40,523 nt of DNA, taken from contig CALVSH010000087.1 of assembly GCA_944358945.1 (NCBI GenBank), positions 1-40,523 of the forward strand, in the 5' to 3' direction. The translations under genes were made by a program, and so were the position numbers. A model generated the notes under the pieces. It searched no databases and was not told the DNA's origin. It was given only the letters and a program-made list of their open reading frames with translations. The number at the start of each line of letters is the position of its first letter. Positions within the stretch are counted from its first letter, which is position 1. Below are positions 1-7,644 of the stretch, piece by piece. The stretch comes from an uncultured Bacilli bacterium. GTDB lineage: Bacteria > Bacillota_I > Bacilli_A > RF39 > UBA660.

Positions 1-205
1 CGAAATCAAAACTTCTATCATCATAAACTGAAATTTCAACTGGTAAAATATCTCCCATTTTATCTCTAGTAGCATCATTATACTTAGTACAAAAATCTTG
101 TAAATTAATTCCTGCAGGTCCTAATACAGTACCAACTGGTGGAGCTGGTGTAGCTTTTCCTGCTGGAATTTGTAATTTAATCTTCTTTATTGCTTCCTTT
201 GCCAC
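1..205 (-). CDS. rplK: Ribosomal protein L11 (N-terminal part, cut by window edge)
   Basis: Translation from a GTG at 205 gives [20 protein letters not shown], continuing through [15 protein letters not shown], the typical start of L11. L11 binds 23S rRNA in the GTPase-associated centre of the large ribosomal subunit. About 68 residues are present; the C-terminal half lies beyond position 1. An AGGAGGT Shine-Dalgarno at 213-219 supports the GTG start. The gene follows nusG, as in the common secE-nusG-rplK-rplA order, but has its own promoter and leader between nusG and its start. Identity is near certain. Confidence 0.96.
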   Translation of the reverse strand, partial: MAKEAIKKIKLQIPAGKATPAPPVGTVLGPAGINLQDFCTKYNDATRDKMGDILPVEISVYDDRSFDF

Positions 206-230
206 GAAAAACACCTCCTATAAATTTTAG

Positions 231-298
231 TTTTCGCGAGTGGTCCAAATAGCTTGATTCCCGCTTTCATAAATGCAAACCATGCTTCCCACTAAATC
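231..298 (-). promoter_or_regulatory. Candidate rplK leader hairpin (L1-type autoregulatory site?)
   Basis: The rplK leader contains an inverted repeat, AGTGG (289-293 in transcript sense) pairing with CCACT (239-243). It encloses a purine-rich GGGAAGC stretch and a GGACC segment. Leaders upstream of L11-L1 operons often carry an L1-binding structure that mimics 23S rRNA. The position and the closing AGTGG/CCACT stem fit that idea, but the assignment is inference. Confidence 0.45.
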
Positions 299-324
299 TA
301 TATTAATTTAAATATAGCCCCTAA

Positions 325-353
325 ATAATAACATAAAATTTCTACTTTTGCAA
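325..353 (-). promoter_or_regulatory. Sigma-A type promoter of rplK
   Basis: On the minus strand, TTGCAA (348-353) and TATTAT (325-330) are separated by exactly 17 bp. The -35 box begins just past the nusG stop codon. Transcription should start near 318, leaving a leader of about 110 nt before rplK. Confidence 0.8.
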
Positions 354-358
354 CCATT

Positions 359-892
359 TTATGCCTTTTGGATTTGATTTAATTCAACCTCTACAGAAGT
401 TTCTTGTCCAAATAAATCAACAAGTAACATAACTTTTTGATTTGGAAGATCAACACTATCAATCTTACCAAACATTCCATTAAATGGTCCATCAACAATT
501 TTAACTGTTGTACCTTCTACTAAATCAGTATCCACATCCATACGACTAATTCCCATGTTACCAAGGATTTTATCAACTTCATATGGTTGTAATGGTGTAG
601 GTTTAGCTCCTTTTCCACTAGAACCAATAAATCCAGTAACTCCAGGTGTATTACGAACTACATACCATGCTTCATCAGTCATAACCATTTCTACTAAGAT
701 ATAACCAGGAAACATCTTTTTAACTTTTTCCTTTTCTACACCATCTTTTACTTCTACAACTTTCTCTTCTGGAATAACAACTCTAAAAATATAATCTTGC
801 ATATCCATAGATTCTGCACGCATCTCTAACTTTTCTTTAACTTTATTCTCATGACCAGAATAAGTATTAACTACATACCATTGTTTATCCAT
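359..892 (-). CDS. nusG: Transcription termination/antitermination factor NusG
   Basis: The 177-residue product has the full NusG layout. The NGN domain starts with WYVVNTYSGHE and includes FPGYILVEM, WYVVRNTPGVTGFIG. A C-terminal KOW domain (about 120-177) carries VKIVDGPFNGMFGKI and ends in a VELNQIQKA tail. NusG binds the clamp of RNA polymerase to modulate pausing and termination and links transcription to Rho or the ribosome. The start at 892 has an AAAGGAG Shine-Dalgarno. It lies 14 nt downstream of secE and is surely co-transcribed with it. Confidence 0.97.
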   Translation of the reverse strand: MDKQWYVVNTYSGHENKVKEKLEMRAESMDMQDYIFRVVIPEEKVVEVKDGVEKEKVKKMFPGYILVEMVMTDEAWYVVRNTPGVTGFIGSSGKGAKPTPLQPYEVDKILGNMGISRMDVDTDLVEGTTVKIVDGPFNGMFGKIDSVDLPNQKVMLLVDLFGQETSVEVELNQIQKA

Positions 893-906
893 ATATAAAA
901 ACTCCT

Positions 907-1242
907 TTATCTAAATAATGATTGAATTAATGCAAAAATAATATCGATTGCATAAAAGAACAATGAACAAAAAATAATAAACATAACTGTTGCAAGTGAA
1001 TATTTAACCATATCTTTTTTACTTGGCCAATGTACTTTTTTAAACTCTGATTTTACTCCGTGACAAAAGATACGGAATTTTACCCAGAGACTCTTTTTCT
1101 TACCATTATCTTTTACAACAACCTTATCATTTGATTTCTTTTGCCTCTTCTGAGTATTTTTCTTCTTTTTATTCTCTTTATGAAATTCTGCCTCATCAAT
1201 TTTGTAATCTTCTATTTCTTTTCTTTTTCTAACTTCAGCCAT
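907..1242 (-). CDS. secE: Preprotein translocase subunit SecE with long charged N-terminus
   Basis: The C-terminal 60 residues are classical SecE: FKKVHWPSKKDMVKYSLATV followed by one transmembrane helix (about 82-105). SecE clamps SecY in the Sec translocon. At 111 residues it is longer than the minimal Gram-positive SecE of about 60. Residues 1-50 form a very Lys/Glu-rich, probably disordered extension (for example KENKKKKNTQKRQKKSNDK). rpmG, which often precedes secE, is missing from the 89-bp upstream gap. A strong promoter lies upstream and nusG follows in the same operon. Confidence 0.93.
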   Translation of the reverse strand: MAEVRKRKEIEDYKIDEAEFHKENKKKKNTQKRQKKSNDKVVVKDNGKKKSLWVKFRIFCHGVKSEFKKVHWPSKKDMVKYSLATVMFIIFCSLFFYAIDIIFALIQSLFR

Positions 1243-1271
1243 ATTTCACCATTCCTATTTTTTTATCAAAA

Positions 1272-1290
1272 TAAAAACACTTTCCGTGTT
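1272..1290 (-). terminator. Small hairpin with U-run in the secE leader
   Basis: In transcript sense AACAC-GGAAA-GTGTT (1276-1290) is followed by TTTATTTT. It lies downstream of the secE promoter, so it may end readthrough from the upstream gene or sit at the 5' end of the secE mRNA. The stem is only 5 bp. Confidence 0.4.
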
Positions 1291-1297
1291 CACCATT

Positions 1298-1326
1298 AAA
1301 ATAGCACAAACACTAGAAAATGTCAA
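1298..1326 (-). promoter_or_regulatory. Sigma-A promoter of secE-nusG
   Basis: A consensus TTGACA (1321-1326) and TATTTT (1298-1303) are separated by exactly 17 bp on the minus strand. The promoter begins a few bases after the stop codon of the upstream unknown gene. Confidence 0.85.
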
Positions 1327-1331
1327 CAAAA

Positions 1332-2102
1332 TCATTGAAAATACAATAAAAATAAAATAACAAGACCAAGTATAAAAATTAATATTGGATAAATAAATGC
1401 CCTAACAAAAGCATCATATTTACCAGAGAAATTATAAATACTACGATTAATCTCTTCATTATTAGGAAGTAGACTCTTACCAGTAGATAAAACCATACTT
1501 TTGCCATTACCTACTCCATCTCCACCAACTTCCTTCTCTAAATTGCTTACATCACGCTTCATCTTTTCATCGACATAAGCATATAAATGAACAGATGCTC
1601 CTCTTTCAATCACTCCACGATAATACGCAACATCACTCTCCGGTAAATAAATTGCAAATTTATTAAAATTATTTTTCAAAAATTGCAAACTGCTATCGTT
1701 AAAATAAGGCAATTGTTCTAAAAGACCAGCATAAGCATAAATATGCAAAATAGATGAATATAATATATTACTATTAATAATTTCACGTTTTTTACCATAG
1801 TCTTCTCCACCAGGATTATTAACATCAGAAGGAAACTTTTCAATATCTTCAAATTTTACTTCTTGAATAGAACCATGTAACAATTTGATTTTATCTAAAG
1901 AAAAAGAAGCAACATAGCGACCTTGATCATGAATATATTTCATGGCCAATGACATATAGACAAATAAATTTCTATACTCCTCCTCGGAATGACTTTCACG
2001 AAACCAATCATTTAATGATACTGCAAATTCATCTTGATTATAATTAGACATGTGAGGATAGTAATTAGATATATTATTATTAACTTTTATCTCTTCCCTC
2101 AT
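1332..2102 (-). CDS. Unknown tail-anchored protein (possible pseudokinase-like fold)
   Basis: I do not recognise this 256-residue protein. It has a soluble N-terminal region of about 230 residues and one hydrophobic C-terminal helix (FIYPILIFILGLVILFLLYF), so it is probably anchored by its tail with the bulk in the cytoplasm. The stretch YIHDQGRYVASFSLDKIKLL resembles the helix-E to catalytic-loop region of kinase folds, but without the HRD and DFG catalytic residues. That makes a degenerate pseudokinase a possibility only. The ATG at 2102 is preferred over a GTG at 2111 because AGGTGA (2108-2113) sits 5 nt upstream of it and overlaps the GTG. It occupies the place between sigH and secE where rpmG is usual. 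Confidence 0.75.
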   Translation of the reverse strand: MREEIKVNNNISNYYPHMSNYNQDEFAVSLNDWFRESHSEEEYRNLFVYMSLAMKYIHDQGRYVASFSLDKIKLLHGSIQEVKFEDIEKFPSDVNNPGGEDYGKKREIINSNILYSSILHIYAYAGLLEQLPYFNDSSLQFLKNNFNKFAIYLPESDVAYYRGVIERGASVHLYAYVDEKMKRDVSNLEKEVGGDGVGNGKSMVLSTGKSLLPNNEEINRSIYNFSGKYDAFVRAFIYPILIFILGLVILFLLYFQ

Positions 2103-2144
2103 AGTCTTCACCTATTATCATTTTAAAATAAAAAAAATGAATTT

Positions 2145-2744
2145 TCAATTTAATTCATATTTTTCTAAAACTTTTTTTAAAAATCTTCTCGCTTTTGACA
2201 ATTTAGAGTCAACTTTAGAAACAGAAATATCCAATAACTGAGAAATTTCTCGATAAGAAAAACCATTATATCTAAGTTCAAAAACACATCTAGTATCTAA
2301 ATCTAAAGAATAATACTTATCAAAGATAAACTCTTCCAATTCTTTATTGGACGATGTAAAGTAATTACTAAAAAAAGAATTATCTCTAATATAATAACAA
2401 GAATACTTATCATCAGATATAGAATTATTTAAAACACTATGTTTCTTAGCACTTAATCGATAACAAAATGAATTAATATGGCGTTCAATACAAACACAGG
2501 CAAAAGTATAAAACAAAATACCCATATCTTCTCGATAACGAACGATTGCACTATTTAATCCCAGAAATCCCTCCTGAATTAAATCCTGATACTCCATACC
2601 AAGTTGTTGCACTAAAGAACTATATTTACTGGCAATCTTTTTAATAATAGGCAAATACTTCTGATACATAATATCATAACTTTCATCTTTATCTTCACCA
2701 ATTAAATATAACATTTCATAATCATTAACATTTTTGTAATCCAA
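2145..2744 (-). CDS. sigH: RNA polymerase sigma factor, SigH-like
   Basis: The 199-residue sigma-70 family protein has region 2 with the core-binding motif DLIQEGFLGLNSAI (about 54-67). Region 4 has a helix-turn-helix (about 165-190, FSYREISQLLDISVSKVDSK). No region 1.1 or 3 is seen. Size and the order cysS-mrnC-rlmB-sigH-secE-nusG match sigH of Bacillus, the transition-state and sporulation sigma factor. The sequence is well diverged, so promoter specificity is not proved. The best start is a TTG at 2744 behind a GAGGTAG Shine-Dalgarno; the next ATG is 10 codons in. rae1/yacP, which separates rlmB and sigH in B. subtilis, is absent. Confidence 0.85.
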   Translation of the reverse strand: MDYKNVNDYEMLYLIGEDKDESYDIMYQKYLPIIKKIASKYSSLVQQLGMEYQDLIQEGFLGLNSAIVRYREDMGILFYTFACVCIERHINSFCYRLSAKKHSVLNNSISDDKYSCYYIRDNSFFSNYFTSSNKELEEFIFDKYYSLDLDTRCVFELRYNGFSYREISQLLDISVSKVDSKLSKARRFLKKVLEKYELN

Positions 2745-2752
2745 AACTACCT

Positions 2753-3451
2753 CTACTTTCTATTTCGAACTACCTCATATATCATAATCCCACTCGCAAC
2801 AGAAGCATTCAAACTATTAGTAGTACCATACATTGGAATTTTTGCTATAAAATCACATTTTTTCATAACTAATTTTGACATTCCCGCTCCTTCATTCCCA
2901 ATAACAAGCACAATTTTACCAGAATAATCAATATCTCGATAATCGACACTATTTTCCAAAGCAGTACCCACGATCCAAAAATTTTCTTTTTTTAAAGTAT
3001 CAATCGTAGTAGCCAAGTTGGAAACTTGAACTATCTTCATTTGATCTAGTGTACCAACACTTGTCTTCATTACCGTCGCATTTACTTGTACTTGTCTATC
3101 CTTAGGAATGATAATAGCATCTACTCCTGCTGCTTCACAGGTACGGATAATCGCTCCAAAATTATGAGGATCTTCAATATGATCTAACATAACAATAAAA
3201 GAAGCATCATCAGTTAAAATATCAGACAAACTATAATATTGGTAATTACGAACATATAAAATTATACCTTGATGAACGCCGTCTGCCAAATGATCAATTT
3301 CCTTTTTTGACTTAGTAATTACCGGAATATTTGTATTATCTAACAGCGAAAGTATCTTTTTATCATCAAATCCCTGTTGCAATATCACTTTTTGAACCTT
3401 TTTTGGATTTTTTAACATTTCTAAAGCAACATTTCTTCCATATACTAACAT
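2753..3451 (-). CDS. rlmB: 23S rRNA (guanosine-2'-O-)-methyltransferase RlmB (TrmH/SpoU family)
   Basis: The 232-residue protein has an N-terminal substrate-binding domain (MLVYGRNVALEML) and a C-terminal SPOUT domain. Its three motifs are visible: DHIEDPHNFGAIIRTCEAAG (motif 1), VLVIGNEGAGMS (motif 2) and NSLNASVASGIMIYE (motif 3). The family uses S-adenosylmethionine to methylate a guanosine ribose in 23S rRNA; the exact target here is inferred from RlmB and B. subtilis YacO. The start has a GGAGGAG Shine-Dalgarno that overlaps the end of mrnC, so the two are translationally close. Confidence 0.94.
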   Translation of the reverse strand: MLVYGRNVALEMLKNPKKVQKVILQQGFDDKKILSLLDNTNIPVITKSKKEIDHLADGVHQGIILYVRNYQYYSLSDILTDDASFIVMLDHIEDPHNFGAIIRTCEAAGVDAIIIPKDRQVQVNATVMKTSVGTLDQMKIVQVSNLATTIDTLKKENFWIVGTALENSVDYRDIDYSGKIVLVIGNEGAGMSKLVMKKCDFIAKIPMYGTTNSLNASVASGIMIYEVVRNRK

Positions 3452-3453
3452 AT

Positions 3454-3828
3454 TTACTCCTCCAATATATAATTCATAATTTCAAAAACACGGTCTTGAT
3501 TACCACTTAAATCTAAATATCCAAGTAATGCCTCTAAACCGGTTGCATTCTTATAAGTAACAACATCACAATTCTTAGGATGAGAATTGCTCTTATTATT
3601 TCTAGCCCTTTTAACAACCACTAACTCATCATCAGTTAAAAAACCATCTTCAATCATCATCTTTAAATATTTAGCTTGACTCTTAGCACTCACATACTTT
3701 ACAGCATTTTTCTGCAACTCATCAACGTGTGCAAATCCTTGACGAATCAAAAATCGCCTAACATAATTTTCATAAATTACATCACCTAAATAAGCAAGTA
3801 CTAAGGAATTTATCTCAACTACCTTCAT
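3454..3828 (-). CDS. mrnC: Mini-ribonuclease 3
   Basis: The 124-residue protein is an RNase III catalytic domain without the double-stranded RNA-binding domain, which defines Mini-III. The motif LAYLGDVIYENYVRRFLI (residues 11-28) carries the acidic active-site residues. A second segment has TGLEALLGYLDLSG. Mini-III matures 23S rRNA ends in Gram-positives. The start at 3828 has a TAGGAG Shine-Dalgarno. It is downstream of the cysS terminator and 2 bp from rlmB. No separate promoter is obvious, so it may depend on readthrough from cysS. Confidence 0.93.
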   Translation of the reverse strand: MKVVEINSLVLAYLGDVIYENYVRRFLIRQGFAHVDELQKNAVKYVSAKSQAKYLKMMIEDGFLTDDELVVVKRARNNKSNSHPKNCDVVTYKNATGLEALLGYLDLSGNQDRVFEIMNYILEE

Positions 3829-3845
3829 AAAAACACTCCTATCTT

Positions 3846-3871
3846 GAAAAAATAGGAAATAACTTCCTATT
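3846..3871 (-). terminator. Terminator at the end of cysS
   Basis: In transcript sense AATAGGAA-GTTAT-TTCCTATT is followed by a U-run. The 5' arm overlaps the cysS stop codon (3867-3869). mrnC starts 18 nt after it, so it may attenuate rather than fully block expression. Confidence 0.75.
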
Positions 3872-5258
3872 CTATAACTTCATATGTAGTCTTTTCTCTT
3901 CCATCAATTAAACGAATACCTTGCTTCATCAAATCATCACGGATAGAATCAGCTAAGGCAAAATCTTTATTCTTTTTAGCTTCCGCACGCTTTTCAATCT
4001 GTTCCAAAATATAACTTTCATTAGAAACAATCTTCTTCTCCTGAATTAAATCTAAAGATAATACCTTATCAAAATCATCAATTAAAAATAATTTACCAGC
4101 TCCCGAAAGTCTATCATCTTTTAAGACCTCATAAAGAACAGAAATAGCATTAGCCGTATTTAAATCATCAGATAATTCTTTTATAAATTTATTCTGATAC
4201 TCTTCTATAACCTCTCTATTCTTTTCACCATTTTCATCTAAAGAAGATACACGATTACGCAATTTCTTCAATGTAGAATTTGCTTGTTTTAAAGCATCAT
4301 AAGAAAATACCAACTGTTTTCTATAATGAGAATTTAGACACATAAAACGAAACGCTAAAGGATCATAACCCATTTCTTTTAAAGTAGTAACTGTTAAAAT
4401 TGCTCCTGTAGACTTACTCATTTTACCACTTTCATCTAATAGATGTTCATTATGAAACCAATATCTACACCAAGGATGACCTAAATATGCCTCACTTTGT
4501 GCTATTTCATTAGTGTGATGTGGAAAAATGTTATCAACACCACCACCATGGATATCTAAATACTCTCCTAAATATTTAATAGAAATACCACTACATTCTA
4601 TATGCCAACCAGGATAACCATATCCCCAGGGAGAATCCCATAACAATTCATGATTTTCAAACTTACTTGTAGTAAACCATAAGACAAAATCAGCTTGATT
4701 TCGTTTGTTACTATCCTCTTCCACTCCCTCACGAGCACCAACGACTAAGCTATCCTCTTGATGATTTGTCAAAACATAATAATCATCTAATTTACTAGTA
4801 TCAAAATAAATATTACCACCAGATAAATAAGCATATTCCTTTTCTAACAAAACTTTAATAATCTTAATATACTCATCAATATTATCAGTAGCAGGAGAAA
4901 CAATCTCTGGCATCTTACAATTAACTAACTTAAAATCATCAAAGAAACGTTCTGTATAAAATTCAGCAATCTCCATCGCAGACTTATGTTCACGCTTCTT
5001 CGCAACCTCCATCTTATCTTCACCAGAATCAGAGTCACTTGTTAAATGACCAACATCTGTTATATTCATGGCACGAGTAACTTCATATCCCAAATATCGT
5101 AATGTTTTATCCAAGACATCATGACCAATATAATTACGAATATTACCAATATGAGCATAATGATAAACAGTAGGACCACATGTATACATTTTAACTTTTC
5201 CTTCCTCATATGGCACAAACTCTTCAATCTTTCTCGTTAAAGTATTATATAATTTCAT
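3867..5258 (-). CDS. cysS: Cysteinyl-tRNA synthetase
   Basis: Class I synthetase of 463 residues that charges tRNA-Cys. Visible are the zinc-site start [20 protein letters not shown] with the HIGN signature, [35 protein letters not shown], and the KMSKS loop [11 protein letters not shown]. The C-terminal helical anticodon-binding part ([17 protein letters not shown] and [20 protein letters not shown]) is complete. The ATG at 5258 is chosen over a TTG one codon upstream because AGGTGAT precedes it. It has its own extended -10 promoter and terminator. Confidence 0.97.
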   Translation of the reverse strand: MKLYNTLTRKIEEFVPYEEGKVKMYTCGPTVYHYAHIGNIRNYIGHDVLDKTLRYLGYEVTRAMNITDVGHLTSDSDSGEDKMEVAKKREHKSAMEIAEFYTERFFDDFKLVNCKMPEIVSPATDNIDEYIKIIKVLLEKEYAYLSGGNIYFDTSKLDDYYVLTNHQEDSLVVGAREGVEEDSNKRNQADFVLWFTTSKFENHELLWDSPWGYGYPGWHIECSGISIKYLGEYLDIHGGGVDNIFPHHTNEIAQSEAYLGHPWCRYWFHNEHLLDESGKMSKSTGAILTVTTLKEMGYDPLAFRFMCLNSHYRKQLVFSYDALKQANSTLKKLRNRVSSLDENGEKNREVIEEYQNKFIKELSDDLNTANAISVLYEVLKDDRLSGAGKLFLIDDFDKVLSLDLIQEKKIVSNESYILEQIEKRAEAKKNKDFALADSIRDDLMKQGIRLIDGREKTTYEVIE

Positions 5259-5280
5259 CAAATCACCTGTTTCTGTTATA

Positions 5281-5289
5281 AGTATATCA
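5281..5289 (-). promoter_or_regulatory. Extended -10 promoter of cysS
   Basis: On the minus strand TGATATACT (TGn extension plus TATACT) lies just after the clpC terminator. No good -35 box is visible at 16-18 bp. Confidence 0.5.
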
Positions 5290-5299
5290 TACGAGACAA

Positions 5300-5333
5300 G
5301 AAAAAATACAGTTATTTACTCCAAACTGTATTT
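5300..5333 (-). terminator. Terminator of clpC
   Basis: A perfect 10-bp stem, AAATACAGTT pairing with AACTGTATTT, has a 10-nt loop and is followed by a U-run. The 5' arm (5324-5333) is within the last codons of clpC and the stop codon lies in the loop. Confidence 0.88.
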
Positions 5334-7541
5334 AAAATCCTTTTGTTCTAATAACTTATCAATTTTTCTAGCCCCAAATTCTTCATATTGACAATCATTC
5401 TTTATCTCCTGCATAAGACTCTTCATAGCTTCCTTAGTCATTTCTGGATATTTTCTATGAATCTTATTCATGATAATTTTTTCAATCGTCTTAGCAGAAA
5501 ACGGAGTAAAAAACAACACAGAATCAATTCTATTTAATAATTCCACTCCAAAAAACTTCTTAATATCATTCATAATTAATTGTTGATCCTGTTCTAAAAA
5601 TCCAATAGAGTTTTTACTAGTTCCAAGATTAGATGTCATAAATATAAGGGTATATCGAAAACTAACAATCTCTCCATAAGAAGTAGTCATAACTCCATCA
5701 TCCAATACTTGCAGAAATAATTTTAAAACACTAGGATGAGCCTTCTCAACTTCATCTAGTAACAAAACAGAATATGGATGTAACTTAATCTTCTCTAAAA
5801 CACTATTTTTATCACTGTATCCCACATATCCTGGAGGAGAACCAATGATTTTAGAAACCGAACTTTCTTCTCTGTACTCACTCATATCTAATTTAATAAA
5901 AGCTTCCTTAGGATATAGTAATTTTGCATATTCTCGTACTAATAATGTCTTCCCTAGTCCACTTTTACCTACAAAAAGAAAACTACGAGGTGAAATTCTA
6001 TCCTCTAAATGAGCAGTTGCTATCGGAACAAAAGAATCAATTACCATTTCCTGACCCAATACAATTTTAGATAATGTTCTTTTCAAACTACTAACATTCA
6101 AATTTAATATTTTTTTAACTGGAATCTTAGTTTTAGCATAAATAACATCATAGACAACATCCAATTCTAAAATTTTTCTAGATTGATTTTTGTTCTTTAA
6201 TTTCAAGCGATTCATCTTTGACATCAAAACATTTTCTCTTTCTCTTAAAATAGATGCCTCTTTAAAGTTATGCTGAATAATTAATTTGTTCTTTTTTTCA
6301 ATAATACTACTAAGTTCCAATTGCAATTGCTGTATTTTTTTATCATCACTCGTATGTAAACTGATTGCCTTAGAACAAGCTTCATCCAATAAATCAATCG
6401 CTTTATCTGGTTGCTTTCCAATAGCTATATAACGATCAGATAAATCCGCAATCGCATCCAACACTTCATCAGTCAATATAATACCATGATAATTTTCATA
6501 GATTTCTTTCAAATTGGACAAAATAACTTTTACTTCCTCTAAGCTAGCTTCTTCAACAAGAATTTTCTGAAATCTTCGATCAAAAGCTTTATCATCTTCT
6601 AAAAACTTCATATATTCAGCCTTTGTAGTAGCTCCTATTACTTTAATCTTTCCACGTGCCAAGTAAGGTTTCAAAATATTAGAAGCATCAATAGCTCCCT
6701 CTGCCCCACCAGCACCTATAATAGTATGAATTTCATCAATAAATAAAATAATATTAGACACATGTTCCAACTCTTCTATCATCTTATTAACTCTTTCTTC
6801 AAACTCCCCACGATATTTAGTACCAGCAACTAAAGAAGAAATAGAAACACTAAGTATTCTCATATTTTTTAATTCGTTAGGCACAAGCTCCAAAGTAATA
6901 CGTCGAGCCAATTCTTCAACCAAGGCAGTTTTTCCAACTCCAGCTTCACCAATTAACAAAGGATTATTTTTCTTTCTTCTAAGTAAAACCTCAATCATTT
7001 GACAAATTTCATTATCTCTACCAATCACTGGATCAAATTTCCCATCCTTAGCTTCTTTTGTAAAATCAACAGAAAATTCATCGATAACTAATTTAGTATA
7101 ATTATCATTTCTTTCACGAATAAGACGATTAGAAAATTGTTCATACAAAAGATCTAAATCAATATCCATACTCATTAAAATTCTATTAGCAACTCCTTCT
7201 CCTTCTTCTAACAAAGCAAGGAAAAGATGTTCAACAGTTACATCCTCATCTTCATCTTTACTATCCAAGATAGCATTTTCAATTATTTTTTTTAGACGTG
7301 GCGTATATAAAAACCACTCACTCTCTTTTTTCCCTAAACCTATTACTTCTATTAATTTATTCTTAAAACTTTGATAAGTTAATTGATAAGTATTCAAAAA
7401 AGACAAAAAATCAGATCTTGAATAATGTAAAATAGAAAGTAACAAATGTTCACTACTGACATAAGGATGCTTCAACTCTTGCATCTCTTTTTTTGACATA
7501 ATTAATATTTTTTGAGCTTCTTCTGTAAATCTTGAAAACAT
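5316..7541 (-). CDS. clpC: ATP-dependent Clp protease ATP-binding subunit ClpC
   Basis: AAA+ unfoldase that feeds proteins to ClpP. The Clp N-domain repeats lie at about 1-145. The first AAA domain has Walker A GEAGVGKT (about 199-206) and Walker B ILFIDEIHTIIGAGG. The middle region has a UVR-like coiled coil (HNFKEASILRERENVL) typical of ClpC. The second AAA domain has GKSGLGKT (about 524), pore-loop motif GSPPGYVGY and VLLLDEVEKAHP. At 741 residues it is shorter than the usual 810; the C-terminus after EFGARKIDKLLEQ is brief. ctsR, mcsA and mcsB, usual partners in Bacilli, are not next to it, and no CtsR-type repeat is seen at its promoter. Confidence 0.94.
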   Translation of the reverse strand: MFSRFTEEAQKILIMSKKEMQELKHPYVSSEHLLLSILHYSRSDFLSFLNTYQLTYQSFKNKLIEVIGLGKKESEWFLYTPRLKKIIENAILDSKDEDEDVTVEHLFLALLEEGEGVANRILMSMDIDLDLLYEQFSNRLIRERNDNYTKLVIDEFSVDFTKEAKDGKFDPVIGRDNEICQMIEVLLRRKKNNPLLIGEAGVGKTALVEELARRITLELVPNELKNMRILSVSISSLVAGTKYRGEFEERVNKMIEELEHVSNIILFIDEIHTIIGAGGAEGAIDASNILKPYLARGKIKVIGATTKAEYMKFLEDDKAFDRRFQKILVEEASLEEVKVILSNLKEIYENYHGIILTDEVLDAIADLSDRYIAIGKQPDKAIDLLDEACSKAISLHTSDDKKIQQLQLELSSIIEKKNKLIIQHNFKEASILRERENVLMSKMNRLKLKNKNQSRKILELDVVYDVIYAKTKIPVKKILNLNVSSLKRTLSKIVLGQEMVIDSFVPIATAHLEDRISPRSFLFVGKSGLGKTLLVREYAKLLYPKEAFIKLDMSEYREESSVSKIIGSPPGYVGYSDKNSVLEKIKLHPYSVLLLDEVEKAHPSVLKLFLQVLDDGVMTTSYGEIVSFRYTLIFMTSNLGTSKNSIGFLEQDQQLIMNDIKKFFGVELLNRIDSVLFFTPFSAKTIEKIIMNKIHRKYPEMTKEAMKSLMQEIKNDCQYEEFGARKIDKLLEQKDFKYSLE

Positions 7542-7561
7542 ATAATCATCCTCCTATATAT

Positions 7562-7590
7562 ATTATAAAAATAATTTTTAACTCTTTCAA
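7562..7590 (-). promoter_or_regulatory. Sigma-A promoter of clpC
   Basis: TTGAAA (7585-7590) and TATAAT (7562-7567) are spaced by exactly 17 bp on the minus strand. A short leader with AGGAGG precedes the ATG at 7541. I see neither CtsR heptad repeats nor a CIRCE element around it. Confidence 0.88.
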
Positions 7591-7613
7591 GAAATACAAT
7601 ACCAAAAAAAAAG

Positions 7614-7638
7614 ACAAAAAAAGAGCCATAAGGCTCTA
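7614..7638 (-). terminator. Terminator of the YfcC-type transporter gene
   Basis: In transcript sense AGAGCC-TTAT-GGCTCT (7622-7637) is followed by at least seven U. It is a perfect GC-containing stem. Confidence 0.92.
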
Positions 7639-7644
7639 AAATAA

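Noticed and set aside
6645-6660. CACGTG core inside clpC resembling parS
   Set aside because: Only the core and part of one half-site match; several mismatches elsewhere, and it lies in coding sequence.
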